Source of the DNA: Patella vulgata
Lineage: Eukaryota > Mollusca > Gastropoda > Patellidae
Direction: 5' to 3'
Length of the DNA stretch: 64,000 nucleotides
NCBI RefSeq assembly: GCF_932274485.2
Contig: NC_065881.2
Location: forward strand, 64,552,702 to 64,616,701
Shown: positions 1-12,600 of the stretch, one piece after another
Numbering within the stretch: the stretch's first letter is position 1
How the letters are laid out: every line of letters starts with the position of its first letter
Position numbers and translations under genes: made by a program
The notes under the pieces: model-generated
What the model saw: only the letters and a program-made list of their open reading frames with translations
What the model was told of the DNA's origin: nothing
The model's database searches: none

Positions 1-243
1 ACGTGTGCAATAATTTCAACCACCGTACTGGTTGATCGAAGCTAAGTCTCGGTCCTCCAAATATGATTAAATCAAAGTATCGCTGAACCATTCTAATCTA
101 TTTAATATCGGAGAAATCTGATGCCATCGACAGTTGATTAAGGCCTAGATCAGTTAATTAATGTCTAAACAATACTTTAGAAAACATTTCAGGCCTAAAG
201 AAAGACCTGCAATAGGCAGATTTAGCTCTTGCATAATGCATGT
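1..243 (+). mobile_element. TTAA-ended MITE, copy 1 (cut by window edge)
   Basis: The 3' two thirds of the MITE family, ending CTCTTGCATAATGCATG. It is closest to the copy at 42476-42870 (shared ACCGTACTGGTTG and AAGCTAAGTCTCG), so the two form a subfamily. Confidence 0.75.
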
Positions 244-1300
244 TCTCTAACATTGCCCGTCAGCGAAAAAGGTCAGATTGCCCGAGAGTTAAGGAGCCCC
301 CCCCCCCAACCCACCCCCTGCAGGAAATAGCATTTGCGTGTCATCTTAATTGCTCCCCTCCGGCTTCCCATATTATTCTGTTCGTCTCGAAATGCGTGTG
401 TTTAATGGATTCTAACACCCTTTCATTCCCTTGTCTCGAAACATATTTAGACCCATACAGGTCACCCATTTAGGTAATCCGACTCACAGGTTATTTATTC
501 TGTGAACGATTTAACTTTTATGCTTTAGTATGACGAAAGATAGGACCAAAGCGATGAGCATCTGCAATGGGGGGTGGGGGTGGGGTCTCGTGTCTTTTAT
601 ATTGTTGCATTCATTCTTTCTTCTATTTTCCATGCATTCATCCAATCAAGCTAGGCTACCATGCTTAAAGTTTATGTAAATTATATCTGAAGCTATATGC
701 CTACATCTTATAATTTGACTATAGGCCCACCATTGGTGAAAGATGGTTGACGTCCGTGAAGTTAAAAGTTAATACTACGATAAAGGCGTTGGTGAAAGAG
801 CAGTTTCCACACATTCGATCAGCTGATGGTTGTCCACTGGTATTGGTAACACTGTGGCGCAATCTGTTTCACAGTGATTACGAGTCTAGTAATATATTGT
901 AGCGGTCTAGCGAAAATTCACTGCTGATCAGTGTGATTGTGGCGTTGGTGAAACCGTCTCGTTGGAAGACGTTTGCCTGAGGTAAGTCTCCCAATCAGAG
1001 TTGTCTCCCCATATCGAAACTTGAATCCAATGACCTTATTGTAATCTATTGTGTTTGTTTTGCTCTAAAAAACCGACAACTTGGTAGGCCTACACAATAA
1101 CTAACCATCTGATATTATCATATTCAGAAATTATGTGGTAGGCTGTCCATTACAGTTTACACACAGGACACTTAGCCCCCCCCCCCTACTAAAAACCTAT
1201 CATTCATCAATATTATTACAATCTGTAATAATAGTAATATCTTAATACTTATTTCATAATTTTAAGAAATTTATATTTTATGTGCTCTTATTCAGAGAAA
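244..1300. other. No gene seen; two homopolymer runs
   Basis: A C run at about 297-307 and a G-rich run at 569-583 are low complexity. A GCCTGAG|GTAAGTCTC donor-like site near 980 ends a stretch (about 750-980) richer in GC than its surroundings. It could be a noncoding exon, but no reading frame supports it. Confidence 0.4.
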
Positions 1301-2712
1301 GGGGGATTATTTGTTGAAAAATAAAAAATAACGCTAAGCAAGAAAGGACACTCAAGGTACGTCCAAGCTACAAAGAATTATTATCAATAATTGACATTAA
1401 TTTCATACCCCCTCGATATTTAAATAGAAGAACATTGAATAACACAACTTTATTTTTAAATGGTTGTCATTACTAAGTGATATGTCAATCAAATTGTAAG
1501 ACCATAAATAAAATGTATACAAGCTAAGATTCCCTTAATAAATTTTTTATTAAATTATATTAAATTACTTTCCATTAGGAATACCATACTTTTAAATAAA
1601 TATAATTAATTGATTAATTGATACATAAATGTATTAAACTATGAATTACAAATTCTTGCAACCACTCGTGGGTTTAATTATGTTGCAAGAAACATGTAAT
1701 AAACTATGAATTACAAATTCTTGCAGCCTAATCACTAGCATATTTATACAAATCAGTTGTATTAAAAATATCTATACAAAAAAAAAGAATTACAGTAGAT
1801 ACATTTATACAAATCAGTTATACATATAGTAAATACATATATGTATTCAATCAATATACAAAGCAATATATCTGGACTTGTTTATGCAAATCAATTACAT
1901 TAAACATATTTATGCAAATAATATTAATACATTAAATAAATACATTTAAACAAACTCATAATATTATATTAAATATATTCATACAACGCAAATAATATTA
2001 ATACATTAAATAAATACATTTAAACAAACTCATATTATTATATTAAATATATTCATACAAAGCAAATAATATTAAATATATTTAAATAAATTAATTATTT
2101 TAAAAATAATTCTGTAAATATTAAATAACTACAAAGACTGATTATTAGGCTACGAAACATACAACCAAGGAAGCTAAATTGTCCGCCAGATCATAAAGGC
2201 TATCACATTGTAAACAGTGCATGATAATGTACTATTAAATTTAATCATAACCTTAGAATTTAGAGTATCCAATGGGTTATGGACTACTGGCCAACAGATA
2301 TGGGTGGCCAACATCTTATTCTAACATCCTTAAAACAGAAATAATGGAGACTGTGCACGTCTTTAATAAAATACTTATCATCGAAATGTTAATCATCGAA
2401 CTCGGTGAACCCCAAATTTGAACTTTCTACCTCCATATAAACATCGTTATTGTTTTAAATTTGATGTGACAGACATATGGTCAAACCAAAACGCAGGGGA
2501 CAATTTTAAAAATTAAACAAAAAATCGCATAAAATATAGCAAAGCAACCTGCGCTATAAGAAGATCACAAACTTGATTGCTTGAGTATGCGACCAACCAA
2601 TTAAACGCCATTAAAAGGATTCTTGTACTTAAGAATATAATATTGTGCTAGCATCACCATATTATTGTATCTGAGTACAAGAACGCTTAATTATTTGAAG
2701 ACACAGCATAAA
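1301..2712. repeat. AT-rich tract with 74-bp tandem repeat
   Basis: From about 1914 a 74-bp unit starting GCAAATAATATTAA repeats at 1914, 1988 and 2062 (the last partial). Upstream, AAACTATGAATTACAAATTC occurs twice (about 1635 and 1703). The rest is AT-rich with no reading frame. Confidence 0.6.
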
Positions 2713-2905
2713 ATAAATGAAATGAAATGGGGTTTAACGTCCTACTGTTCTGCTCCTATACTGGGCTAATGAAGACGGGCATATGCTATGAGGAAAATTT
2801 TTGCCCGGGCAGCGGCACTATCGCCTACTCTTATATCGAATTCCAACTGCCAAGGGATCTTTTACGTGCATTCCAATGTTTACACGGGACTTTGGTATGT
2901 GAAGA
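2713..2905 (-). mobile_element. SINE family A, 5'-truncated copy
   Basis: In minus orientation it ends AGGACGTTAAACCCCATTTC followed by ATTTC repeats, preceded by the family body (AAGAGTAGGC, GCCCGTCTTCATTAGCCC). The tRNA-like head is missing. It lies just past the RLR poly(A) site. Confidence 0.75.
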
Positions 2906-2976
2906 AGTTAAGGTTTGACATATTAACCCTAGACAAAATGACATCAGATTAAATAAATTCCATGCGGTTTGGCTCC

Positions 2977-2982
2977 TTTATT
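2977..2982 (-). promoter_or_regulatory. Poly(A) signal AATAAA of the RIG-I-like receptor gene
   Basis: Plus-strand tttatt reads AATAAA on the minus strand, about 20 nt after the TAA stop. The 3' UTR must therefore be very short if this signal is used. Confidence 0.6.
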
Positions 2983-3001
2983 GTCTTCAATGAATAAAAA
3001 A

Positions 3002-3699
3002 TTATACACTTGCTTCATCTATGTCTTTTTCATTGTCATCAAATTGTTTACAGGCTGCATCGTTATCAAAAGGCGCTTCATTGTCTTCCGCTACCTGATC
3101 AAACATATACTTGTAGTCATCTACTTCCATTCCTTGGACAAGGAAAGGACACTTCTTCCATTTTTTATAGTGTGTCACTTGGTTACCATCAGTTATGCAC
3201 TGATAGCTATTTATTGCTATTGAGGGGAATATACAACCCCTGTATTTAAGCAGTCTACCCAAATAATTACGGCATCGCTTACAAACGATTTTCTCAGCTT
3301 CTTCAATGCCATCAATTATTTTGGGCGAAATTTTACAAATTCCAATTTTTACATTTTCCATAAAATTAGGATCAATAATAACACGATACATTTTATGTAA
3401 AATGCGGATATGCTTGCTGTCAACAGTGAGCTCTCTACAGGTTGCACACTGAAGTATGAAGTGAGCGTTAATCTTTTCCTCTGACATGCTCTTTTTTGCC
3501 GCTTCCTCAATTTCCATATCTTTAATTGCCTCCCTCTGATACTGGCTAATTCGTAGGTCTATATCTTGTTGTGGTAATTTTTGTATTTGTTGAATAGCTT
3601 CTGTCATCATTTTAGATCGCTTTACATTTGTTTGTTCACGTTGTACGATCTCTTTACTCCCAAGTAACAATGACACACCTCCCCATTTTCTACTTCGAC
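3002..3699 (-). other. Last exon of the RIG-I-like receptor: bridging helices and zinc-binding RNA-recognition domain
   Basis: The exon completes motif VI (GRSR), then encodes the pincer/bridge helices (about 786-848, rich in K, E and Q) and the C-terminal regulatory domain. Cys857-x2-Cys860 and Cys912-x2-Cys915 match the four zinc ligands of RIG-I, MDA5 and LGP2. YKKWKKCPF (950-958) aligns with the conserved W-containing strand of RIG-I. After the domain comes an acidic tail of about 30 residues (976-1004) with many Asp and Glu, which the vertebrate proteins lack. The stop TAA is at 3002-3004. Confidence 0.9.
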
Positions 3700-6600
3700 C
3701 TGGAATAAATTACAATGAGGCTTAAATAGGGCCCACCAACAGCAAAGTCGCCTATAATGGTTCTTAAGTCAACATCAACATGTCCTGTTAATTCCAGATG
3801 TAACTAACCATAATTAATTACAAGGGCAATAACTCTAAAAGTATTTATTAAAGAAATTCGCCATCTCACTAATATAAAAATTTCAAGCAGATGGGATAAA
3901 TATTGGAAGATAATGCTTGTTCTCATTTCATGTAAATGTTGATTATGTATCTGTAATTTGACATGGTGTGATCGAGGTATCATTTACATACACTTTCCAA
4001 TTGTCATCTCTCAATTATTAAAGTTCCACAATATATTATTTTACGATCATGGCAAAACACCGTATTATATCTATTGTTGATGCATAACTAGATAGTGGTA
4101 GTAAATATTTTGAATGGAACATAACATAATGTTGTGATCAGATAAGGTATTTTAATAATGATGATATTCTTTCATTCAGTTATCAAAAATCTTAATTATT
4201 TTTACGACATTCTGTATGGTTCGTCAACGTTGACATGCTTTGAGAGTATGTTCACAGATGAAGAGCTTATCGCCCCAACAGAACCACTGTGCTCCACCTG
4301 CCATAGCGCCATAGCGCCATACACGTGGGAGGGGTTCATTGTCAAATTTCACAAACGGCCAATCAGCTTTCTGTAAACTTGTACCAATTTACAGGAATTC
4401 GAGTTACACCCCAAACGATTAGAAATCGGCTTCATGCAGCCCATTTGCATGCCTCCATTAACTCGCCAGCACATGGCAAACAGGCGTCAATGGTGTAGGC
4501 AGCGTAGAATTTGGGGTAATCGTCGATGGGCGCGTGTAATGTTCTCAGATGAGTCCAGATTTACTCGACATTTCACCGATAGGCGTCCTGCGTTTGGTAT
4601 GAGCGTCATGCTAACGTTAACGTCAGACAGCATGGCAGATTCGGGCGTGGGTCTGTTATGGTGTGGGGAGGAATCACCATGACTGGCAGAAAGGATTTGC
4701 ATATGGTTCAAGGAAGGGTCACTGGTGTGTACTACAGTAACCACATCCTGGCACCGATAGTTCTGCCCTTTGCTCAACGTGCAGGTCGACGTTTCATCTT
4801 TCAAGATGATAATGCCCGTGCCCACCGCGCTCGTGTCCTGAATGACTACCTCCAGCGTCACCATATTGTCCATATGCCTTAGCCAGCCATAAGTCCTGAC
4901 CATTCCCCAATAGAGCATACCTGGGGATTTAAGACAAAAATCAAAAACGTCCATTTTCACTTTTGACAGTGTATCTTTTTGCGAGTGAAATGGGGCCGTC
5001 AGATAAGCCGCCCATATGAACTGTTTATGTTCATGTGTAGGCAATTGGCCTTTTATTAACAGGTTACCTCTAATAAAAACAGTAGTGCATTTCCGCAGTT
5101 TTGTGTTGTTTCTGAATATCCCCTACTTTTTTTGAAGAGTATGTTTTAACAGAAAAACTTTTTATTCAAATACAAGCCAGATATATACACATAGCCTTTC
5201 AGTAATTTGAAAAAAAAGAGAAAAAGAGCTGGGGAGAAGGAGTGGTGGGTCGCTTGCGCGTTGTGGTGTCTATCAGTGGCAGGAGACCGGAGTACCAAGA
5301 GAATACCCACGGGGCGACCCTACACGTACAAACTGGAAACCGAAACCACACCACTTAAACCAATGCCAGGCTTTATGATCTAAAACGCATGCGTTAAACC
5401 ATTCGGCCATTAAATCCCGCTAAATGAAATGCCGGTTACCGTCCTACTGTTTTGCAGCAACCGGGCTATGAGGAAAGTTTTGATGGACAATCGCGTTTTC
5501 ACCGACTCCTCATCGAATTATCTCATCGCATACCTTAAAGTCTCATTGCGTCATTGCCCACTACCAAGAAAAAAATTTTCTTCTCAATTTTGAATTCCAC
5601 TACAAATTCAAAACAAGCATCAAGCTTTGAGAATTACAATTTAAATATGAATTTAACTCTGGTTAATTTGTGATCTAAATATCGTGAAAGTATTTTGACC
5701 CATATACTCTACCACAGTTTTTTTAAATTCCCTCGAGAACACTGAATTTTCGATACAGTACGTCCTTAAGACCACTAAACAATGTCACCAAGTTTTAAGA
5801 TATTATTAGATAAAGAACGTTGTCCTTTATCCAGTTCACATGCTAAAACGTGTCAATAATGATAACTCTGCAAATGCATTCGAAATTTAAAATCCAAAGA
5901 TTTTGATATTATACCAAGGTCGGTTTTTGAATCATAATTAAAATCATAAGTAAAATATATGTTCACCTCTAGTTTGTACTGTTGTGATGTCATTTCCAAT
6001 ACGATTGTACCTTATTACAACATTGCATTCTGGTATATCTAGACCTTCTTCTGCCACACTTGTTGCTATTATTAGTTTAATCTTTCCATCGCGAAATCTT
6101 CCAATGATTGCATTCTGCTCAGACTGCGTAATACCTGGTGATATTAAAGAAATTATACATAACATTGATCATAAAATAGTCGTGTTGCAAATTCTGTGAG
6201 AACCCAGCTGGCAGCTGCCCTATATTTCATTACGCAAACAACATATCTGTAAAATAATAAATATCTGGCTTCCAAAAGTCTAAAATTCTAAGGAGGTTTA
6301 TGTGGTTCAGTGAGTAAGCCGATAGCACCCTGGCCGGAAGGTGCCTGGTTTGATCGTGGTGTTGACCGAACAAGTTTTCCACCCTGCTTTCCCCATATCA
6401 GTGGTGCAGAACTGAGGACCTGGGAAAGACCAGCGTTTAGTCGTTCGTATAGGATGAAAACCGAGATCCTGTGCGCTTGGAACTTGATAAAGAGTATGCG
6501 GATACAACGCTGGCAGGGCAAAACTTCCTCGTATGCCCGTCTTCACTAGCTCGGTTTAGGACAGACAAGTGGGACGTTAAAGCACATATCAGTTCATCTG

Positions 6601-9600
6601 TTTAGAAATTTCGAAAGACCATGTCTGCTTGGTAATGTGCATGACATTCACCCCTAACACTGATAGATGATCAACAAAATATCCTTACCTCCGTCATCTT
6701 CACGAGCCCCTATTCCAGTAAATGCCTCTGCATTTAAACATCTCATTTCTTCATTTGTTGAATGTCTCAACCAGTCACGTAATGCATAACAAGTGGCTCG
6801 AGTTTGAACAAATATTATACCTAAGGATTCAGGGCCATTCTCTCTGCGTAATTCCATTAGATTATCTTGTAATATTTTCAAGTTTGGATTCTTATCATTT
6901 TGTTCATCTGTTCGTAGCTTTGTTTTCAGTTCTAATCAAAAGAAGATAATCGCATGAGATAATTTCAAACTGGACAACATGTAAATGAGCGAATCTGTGA
7001 CAAAATCACAATATGAACTATCAGGGTGTTATTAGTGTTTTTTTCTTTTTGGCGAGGATGTGCAATGCAATATTGACCTACTTGATCGAGGAATCTGATA
7101 GGCTCTCCGGCTGGGTCAGTAGCCAATCGAAATTAGTGCCGAAATATGCAGGGATTGATAAGATTAAAGCGAGATCAAGCCTTCTATTGAAGATGGGTTA
7201 AACCAGACTAATTTCAGCCGTTAACTGAAGGGGCAAAACTTGTGGCCAACCACTTTGGCGTTGTTACCAAGCAAGAAATTATTCAAGGAATCTGATAGGC
7301 TCTCCGGCTGGGTCAGTAGCCAATCGAAATTAGTGCCGAAATATGCAGGGATTGATAAGATTAAAGCGAGATCAAGACTTCTATTGAAGATGTGTTAAAC
7401 CAGACTAATTTCAGCTGTTAACTGAAGGGGCAAAACTTGTGGCCAACCACTTTGGCGTCGTTACCAAGCAAGAAATTATTCAAGCATATCTCACTGCCTT
7501 ATACCTCTATAAGATGTTGCTAACTTCCTCTCTACATCAGAATGTACATTTTTGTCTAAATTTTCTGTAAGTTTCTTCTCAAGATATGCTAACACATCTC
7601 GTAAACGTACCAGTTCGTGTATTCCCAAAGCAGCATTATATACCTAATTTTAAAAAAAGGAATTTAAACCTTCATATACGTATTCTAATTCTACTTACGT
7701 GATTGTGTTGATGAGCCACACACGATATCTACTAGTAACAGTGATTTAAAAATTCAAGTTTTGCTCCCTATGAGGCAAATATATTCGTATGCATTTTTAA
7801 ATAATGTTGATCGCGTATTATCTCAGAATGTTACCAAATCATCTGGGTAATTGTTATACTACTGGCTGGTCTGTTCTGCGTAAACTTTCTATCACCTAAA
7901 GCGTTCATTTACATATATATAATATTGATAATATAATATATTATGTCTATCGAAATGGATCGAAGTTCATCTGGCAGATAATTTCCATTTTTCAGATGCA
8001 GCTGTGAGAAAAGGTCTGGCCCTGAAAGGTATTTCTTTATGAACTAGTTATAAAACATCCCAATGCAGGTTGTAAACCTTCTTCGGCGGCTTTGATCTTT
8101 TAGTCTTTGGTGTTCAGCATTCAACCGACCGTCGATATGCCACGTTTGAAAGTAACAAAGAAAAGGACAGGAAAGTCGGAGCAGCCTAAAAGTTCATCAA
8201 GTAAGTTTCAGCCTACTCGTGGTAAAATAACAATGCCCTATATGCAGAAAAAACTGTACAAGTGATCAGGACTGCATTCCTTGTAATCTCCGAGTGAAAG
8301 TTTCAAATATTAGCCATACAATTTAGCTGGATTAAGTCAGTATGACGCTGGCAGAGCATCTCGTAAAAGGGTCTCTGGATGGACTGAGGCGATTATCTAA
8401 CCGCCTGCTATTTAGAGATCATCTAGAGCCATGATAGTGTCAAAATCTTACAGAGCAGTCAAAAGAAGACATGCGTGGCCATTTCTGCGTTGATCGGGGG
8501 TCCAGTTGTGGAAAGTTACCCTAATTACCCTGATTTGAATTATGGACGCAATATTCCGGCGAAGTGATCACCTTTCAAAATCGGCTTTGGCCTTAGAGCA
8601 ATCAGCTTATACCTCAAATTTATTTATTTTCTAATAATTGTACCTGGAAGCGATGTCGCAATCGAATCGACAGGCATTGGTGGACTGCGACACACGGACC
8701 ATCAGTGGTGAACTGGGCCACAGACGATATGTGGTGGACTATGACACAATAGACTACCAGTAGTGGAATATTACACACTAGATCATCAGTGGTGGACTGG
8801 CCTACACAGACCATCAGTGGTGGACTGGCCCACACAGACCATCAGTGGTGGGCTATGACATAATAGACAATCAAATGTGGACTGGTCCACACAGGCAAAC
8901 AGTGGCGGATTTTTCGGTATTTACGGTTTTTCGGTGATAAGTATCAAAAAAAATTTTTCGGCTTTTTTCGGGTTTCTTTTCCGGATTTTTCGGGATTTGT
9001 TTCGGTATTTTTCGGATTTATTCGACATGTAGTACAGGCGGGTTTTATTGACATATACATGTAGTACAGGCGGGTTTTATTGACAAGGGCAATAACCCCG
9101 TCCGATAAGTGATGCGACAAATGCCCTTGTTCGAAGGATTAACACAATATCTTAATAATTATATTCCGTAGAACTGGATAACACCGTTAACGGAAACAAG
9201 GGATGCGTGTTGTGAAGTAGGCAGATTTTAGTTCAGGGAAAACATTGTGATTTATCAATGAGTGAAAAATGGGCGACCAGACTTGATTACTTACTACCAA
9301 CTGCCTAGCTACGACAACCATTGTACGTGCTAGGCTTTTTTCTTCAGCAGTTTGGGTATTAAGTTCCATAGCTGATTGTTTGATGTTTACTACCCATTGG
9401 CCATAAGCCTGGCTGGTAATTTCTTTTGGTCGTTTTCTTAGTATTGTTGAAATGTCTTCATTTTTCAATTCATCTAAAAAAAATAATATTAAAAAGAAGT
9501 AGGCTTATTCGCCTATCATTTGGATACTTTAGGCTTGGTGCCTAGAAACTCTACTATAATACTTATTTGCATAACCAGATATCTCACATTTCTACAAGAT

Positions 9601-12600
9601 GGATTCGATTAGGCTATATCATAATAAAAAAAATACCTGTCTATGAGTTGGTACCTTTATTATATACAATATGCTGTTCACGTAATTGTACAAGAATGTC
9701 TAAACTGTCCCAAATTGTTCCGTCTGTCTCAGTGGGCCCTATCAAGTTTATTTTAAGAAATCGGTATGAGCACTAATCAAAAGATGAGACAGAAAAGTAA
9801 CCCGACGGACGATTGATGAACAGGGGATATGACATATACAAACCAACAATAACCACCCATAAATGTATCGCTACTGTAATTTTTCATTTTCAAACATGCT
9901 TACTTTATACTGCCAATAATGTAGAAAAATTAACAGCCTTATCATTTAAATAATTTACTGTGATATATTCTGAAACTTAATACTGCCAGTAATGTAGTAA
10001 AATTAACAGCCTTATCATTTAAATAATTTACTGTAATATATTCTGAAACTTAATACTGCCAGTAATGTAGTAAAATTAACAGCCTTATCATTTAAATAAG
10101 TTACTGTAATATATTCTGTAACTTAATACTGCCAGTAATGTAGTAAAATTAACAGCCTTATCATTTATATAATTTTACTGTAAAATATTTTGAACATACC
10201 ATTTGCCTCAAATAAATGTTTCTCAATATCTTCCATTGTTGAACAGATCTCTTTCCTGGCCCAATCCTGGCAATTTCCCGGTAACACCGCAAATCCTAAG
10301 ACATAATTTAAAACAGATATATCAACGAACAATTTAACAAAATAAAGCATGTTGATATACTTTATCTACTATATATAGTGTATTCTAAAACAAGAGCACA
10401 AGTGGTCTTCAATTGTTCTTCCAGTTTTATCAGACATGCATATCCTAGATTGAATTAAAAGATAGCAGAATTAGCTGGCCATTCGAGGCATCTCTGCTAC
10501 AGCCTTTGCATCTTGTTTAATGAAATATCAAACTCACCAACCGCACCTACAACATTTACACTTGTTAAAGACCGATGTATCTGCACCAAACCCAGTGCAC
10601 AAAGCAAATCAACATATCAATTAATCATTTTATTTTTTAGTCAAATCGACGCGTTCTAGTCATTTTACGATGGCAGTGATGTAATACTAGTAAAACATAA
10701 ATGACAACAAAGAGATACCAATAAAACGTGACGAGAATGGAGACAGAGAATTGATAAACAGAGAATGGAGAGAGATAATTAAAGATATATTATGAGAGAT
10801 TAGATAAAGAGATGACAGTTCTCACTATGATAGTTAAAACTAAATAATGTAAAGGGAGTTTGCTGAAAACTTCAGTCAAATTGATCCACTCTGAACCGAG
10901 ATTTTAGCGATTGAATTTTCGGCCTAGCCTCGATCATCATTACTAATGTCAGTACGATAAAAAACATAGTCTCGATTATCCATGTCATGATTAAAACATG
11001 AATGAAAGTAAAGCAGCTAATCTGGAGTAAACCAGTAAATAACGCAGGCTTATGGAAGGGGATCGACGCCACATTAAAAGACATGTAAACACGAGTAGAC
11101 GTTACTATGTCAGCATATGAAAGTGTTGTTTTGATGATTTTTCCATGTTCGATTTTACAAAATAGAAAAGTATTGTCCACTAACGAAAAAACACATGTAC
11201 AAATGCGCCTTGTAACGTTTGTATTTTCTACATCTGATCTTTCAACTGTTGTAATTTCTACTAGTGCATAATCGACATATGTAACTTCGACATCGGTATT
11301 TTCTTCCAATGTAATTTCTCCACATGTCACATCCATCAAGGCGTGGTTCCGATTTTAGCCGAAGCTTGCGTCATAAAAACAAAACCTCCCTTCAAGTAGT
11401 CTCGGTCATCCAGACAATATGGCTCCTCCGCGATAGCTCACTCGACTAACGGGCTTGGATGACCGAGGCTACCCTTCGAGGTAAGTCATTCCTACTACCA
11501 GAAAGTTGCATGGGGAGCATCAATAATTTTTAACGGAAGTTAACACTAACATATTGTTTTATGCTAAATTTTAATACAACTTTTAATAGTTTGCTTTCTT
11601 TGTTATTTTTATGTGTCTTGAATTCACCATTTCTGGTGTTCATGTCGTTAACATAATTTTGAATGCATAGTTATAGTTTCGAATAAAGAACCGCCCCTGT
11701 CGGCTGCTCCACATTGGTGACATCGTTCAATCGTAGCCATGGACAATAATAATCAGGTATATTTATATTTGAATATCAAGAATAGCACCTAGTCGTTTGG
11801 ATGGGACGAAAAACCGAGGTCCAGTGTGCTGCATCAGGACAGGGCGCATGCTAAAAATCCCAGACAGTTGGAAATTGTTAGAGATACTGATAGTACTAGT
11901 AGTAGTAGGCCTAGTGATTCATTTCATAGACATAGTCTAGCTAGGGCTAGGCGAGTTATTGATGGATGTCCTGACAAAATTTCCCTCATTGCACCCTGCA
12001 TGGTATATGCCAGTCTTCATTAGCCAATACAAAAAATACATCAAAATAGGACGTTAAACCCCATTTCATTGACCATGTGGTATCTACGGCGTCTACGCGT
12101 GAAACTATAACGACTCAACGACTGAACGAGTGTAGAACTGTAGTGTAGATAGTGCTACCATCTGACAACCAAAAAAAGAAGAAAGACCTGTGTCACTTAT
12201 GTAGTATATTTGTACGCTTATGTGCTCTAAGAACAAGTTTTTTGTGGAAGATATTCAAACATAAATATACCTGATTATTATTGTCCATGGCTACGATTGA
12301 ACGATGTCACCAATGTGGAGCAGACGACAGGGCCGACAGGGGCGGTTCTTTATTCGAAACTATAACTATGCATTCAAAATTATGTTAACGACATGAACAC
12401 CAGAAATGGTGAATTCAAGACACATAAAAATAACAAAGAAAGCAAACTATTAAAAGTTGTATTAAAATTTAGCATAAAACAATATGTTAGTGTTAACTTC
12501 CGTTAAAAATTATTGATGCTCCCCATGCAACTTTCTGGTAGTAGGAATGACTTTCCTCGAAGGGTAGCCTCGGTCATCCAAGCCCGTTAGTCGAGGGAGC

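Noticed and set aside
5944-6165. Separate short helicase gene
   Set aside because: It is exon 15 of the RIG-I-like receptor, with matching splice sites and phase on both sides.
6288-6549. Three overlapping frames of 77-79 codons
   Set aside because: They are frames through a SINE copy within an RLR intron.
10872-11339. 155-codon minus-strand open frame
   Set aside because: It runs from the 15-bp minisatellite of the foldback arm across the insertion border into the MITE. Its mirror is in the other arm, and no domain or codon pattern supports a gene.
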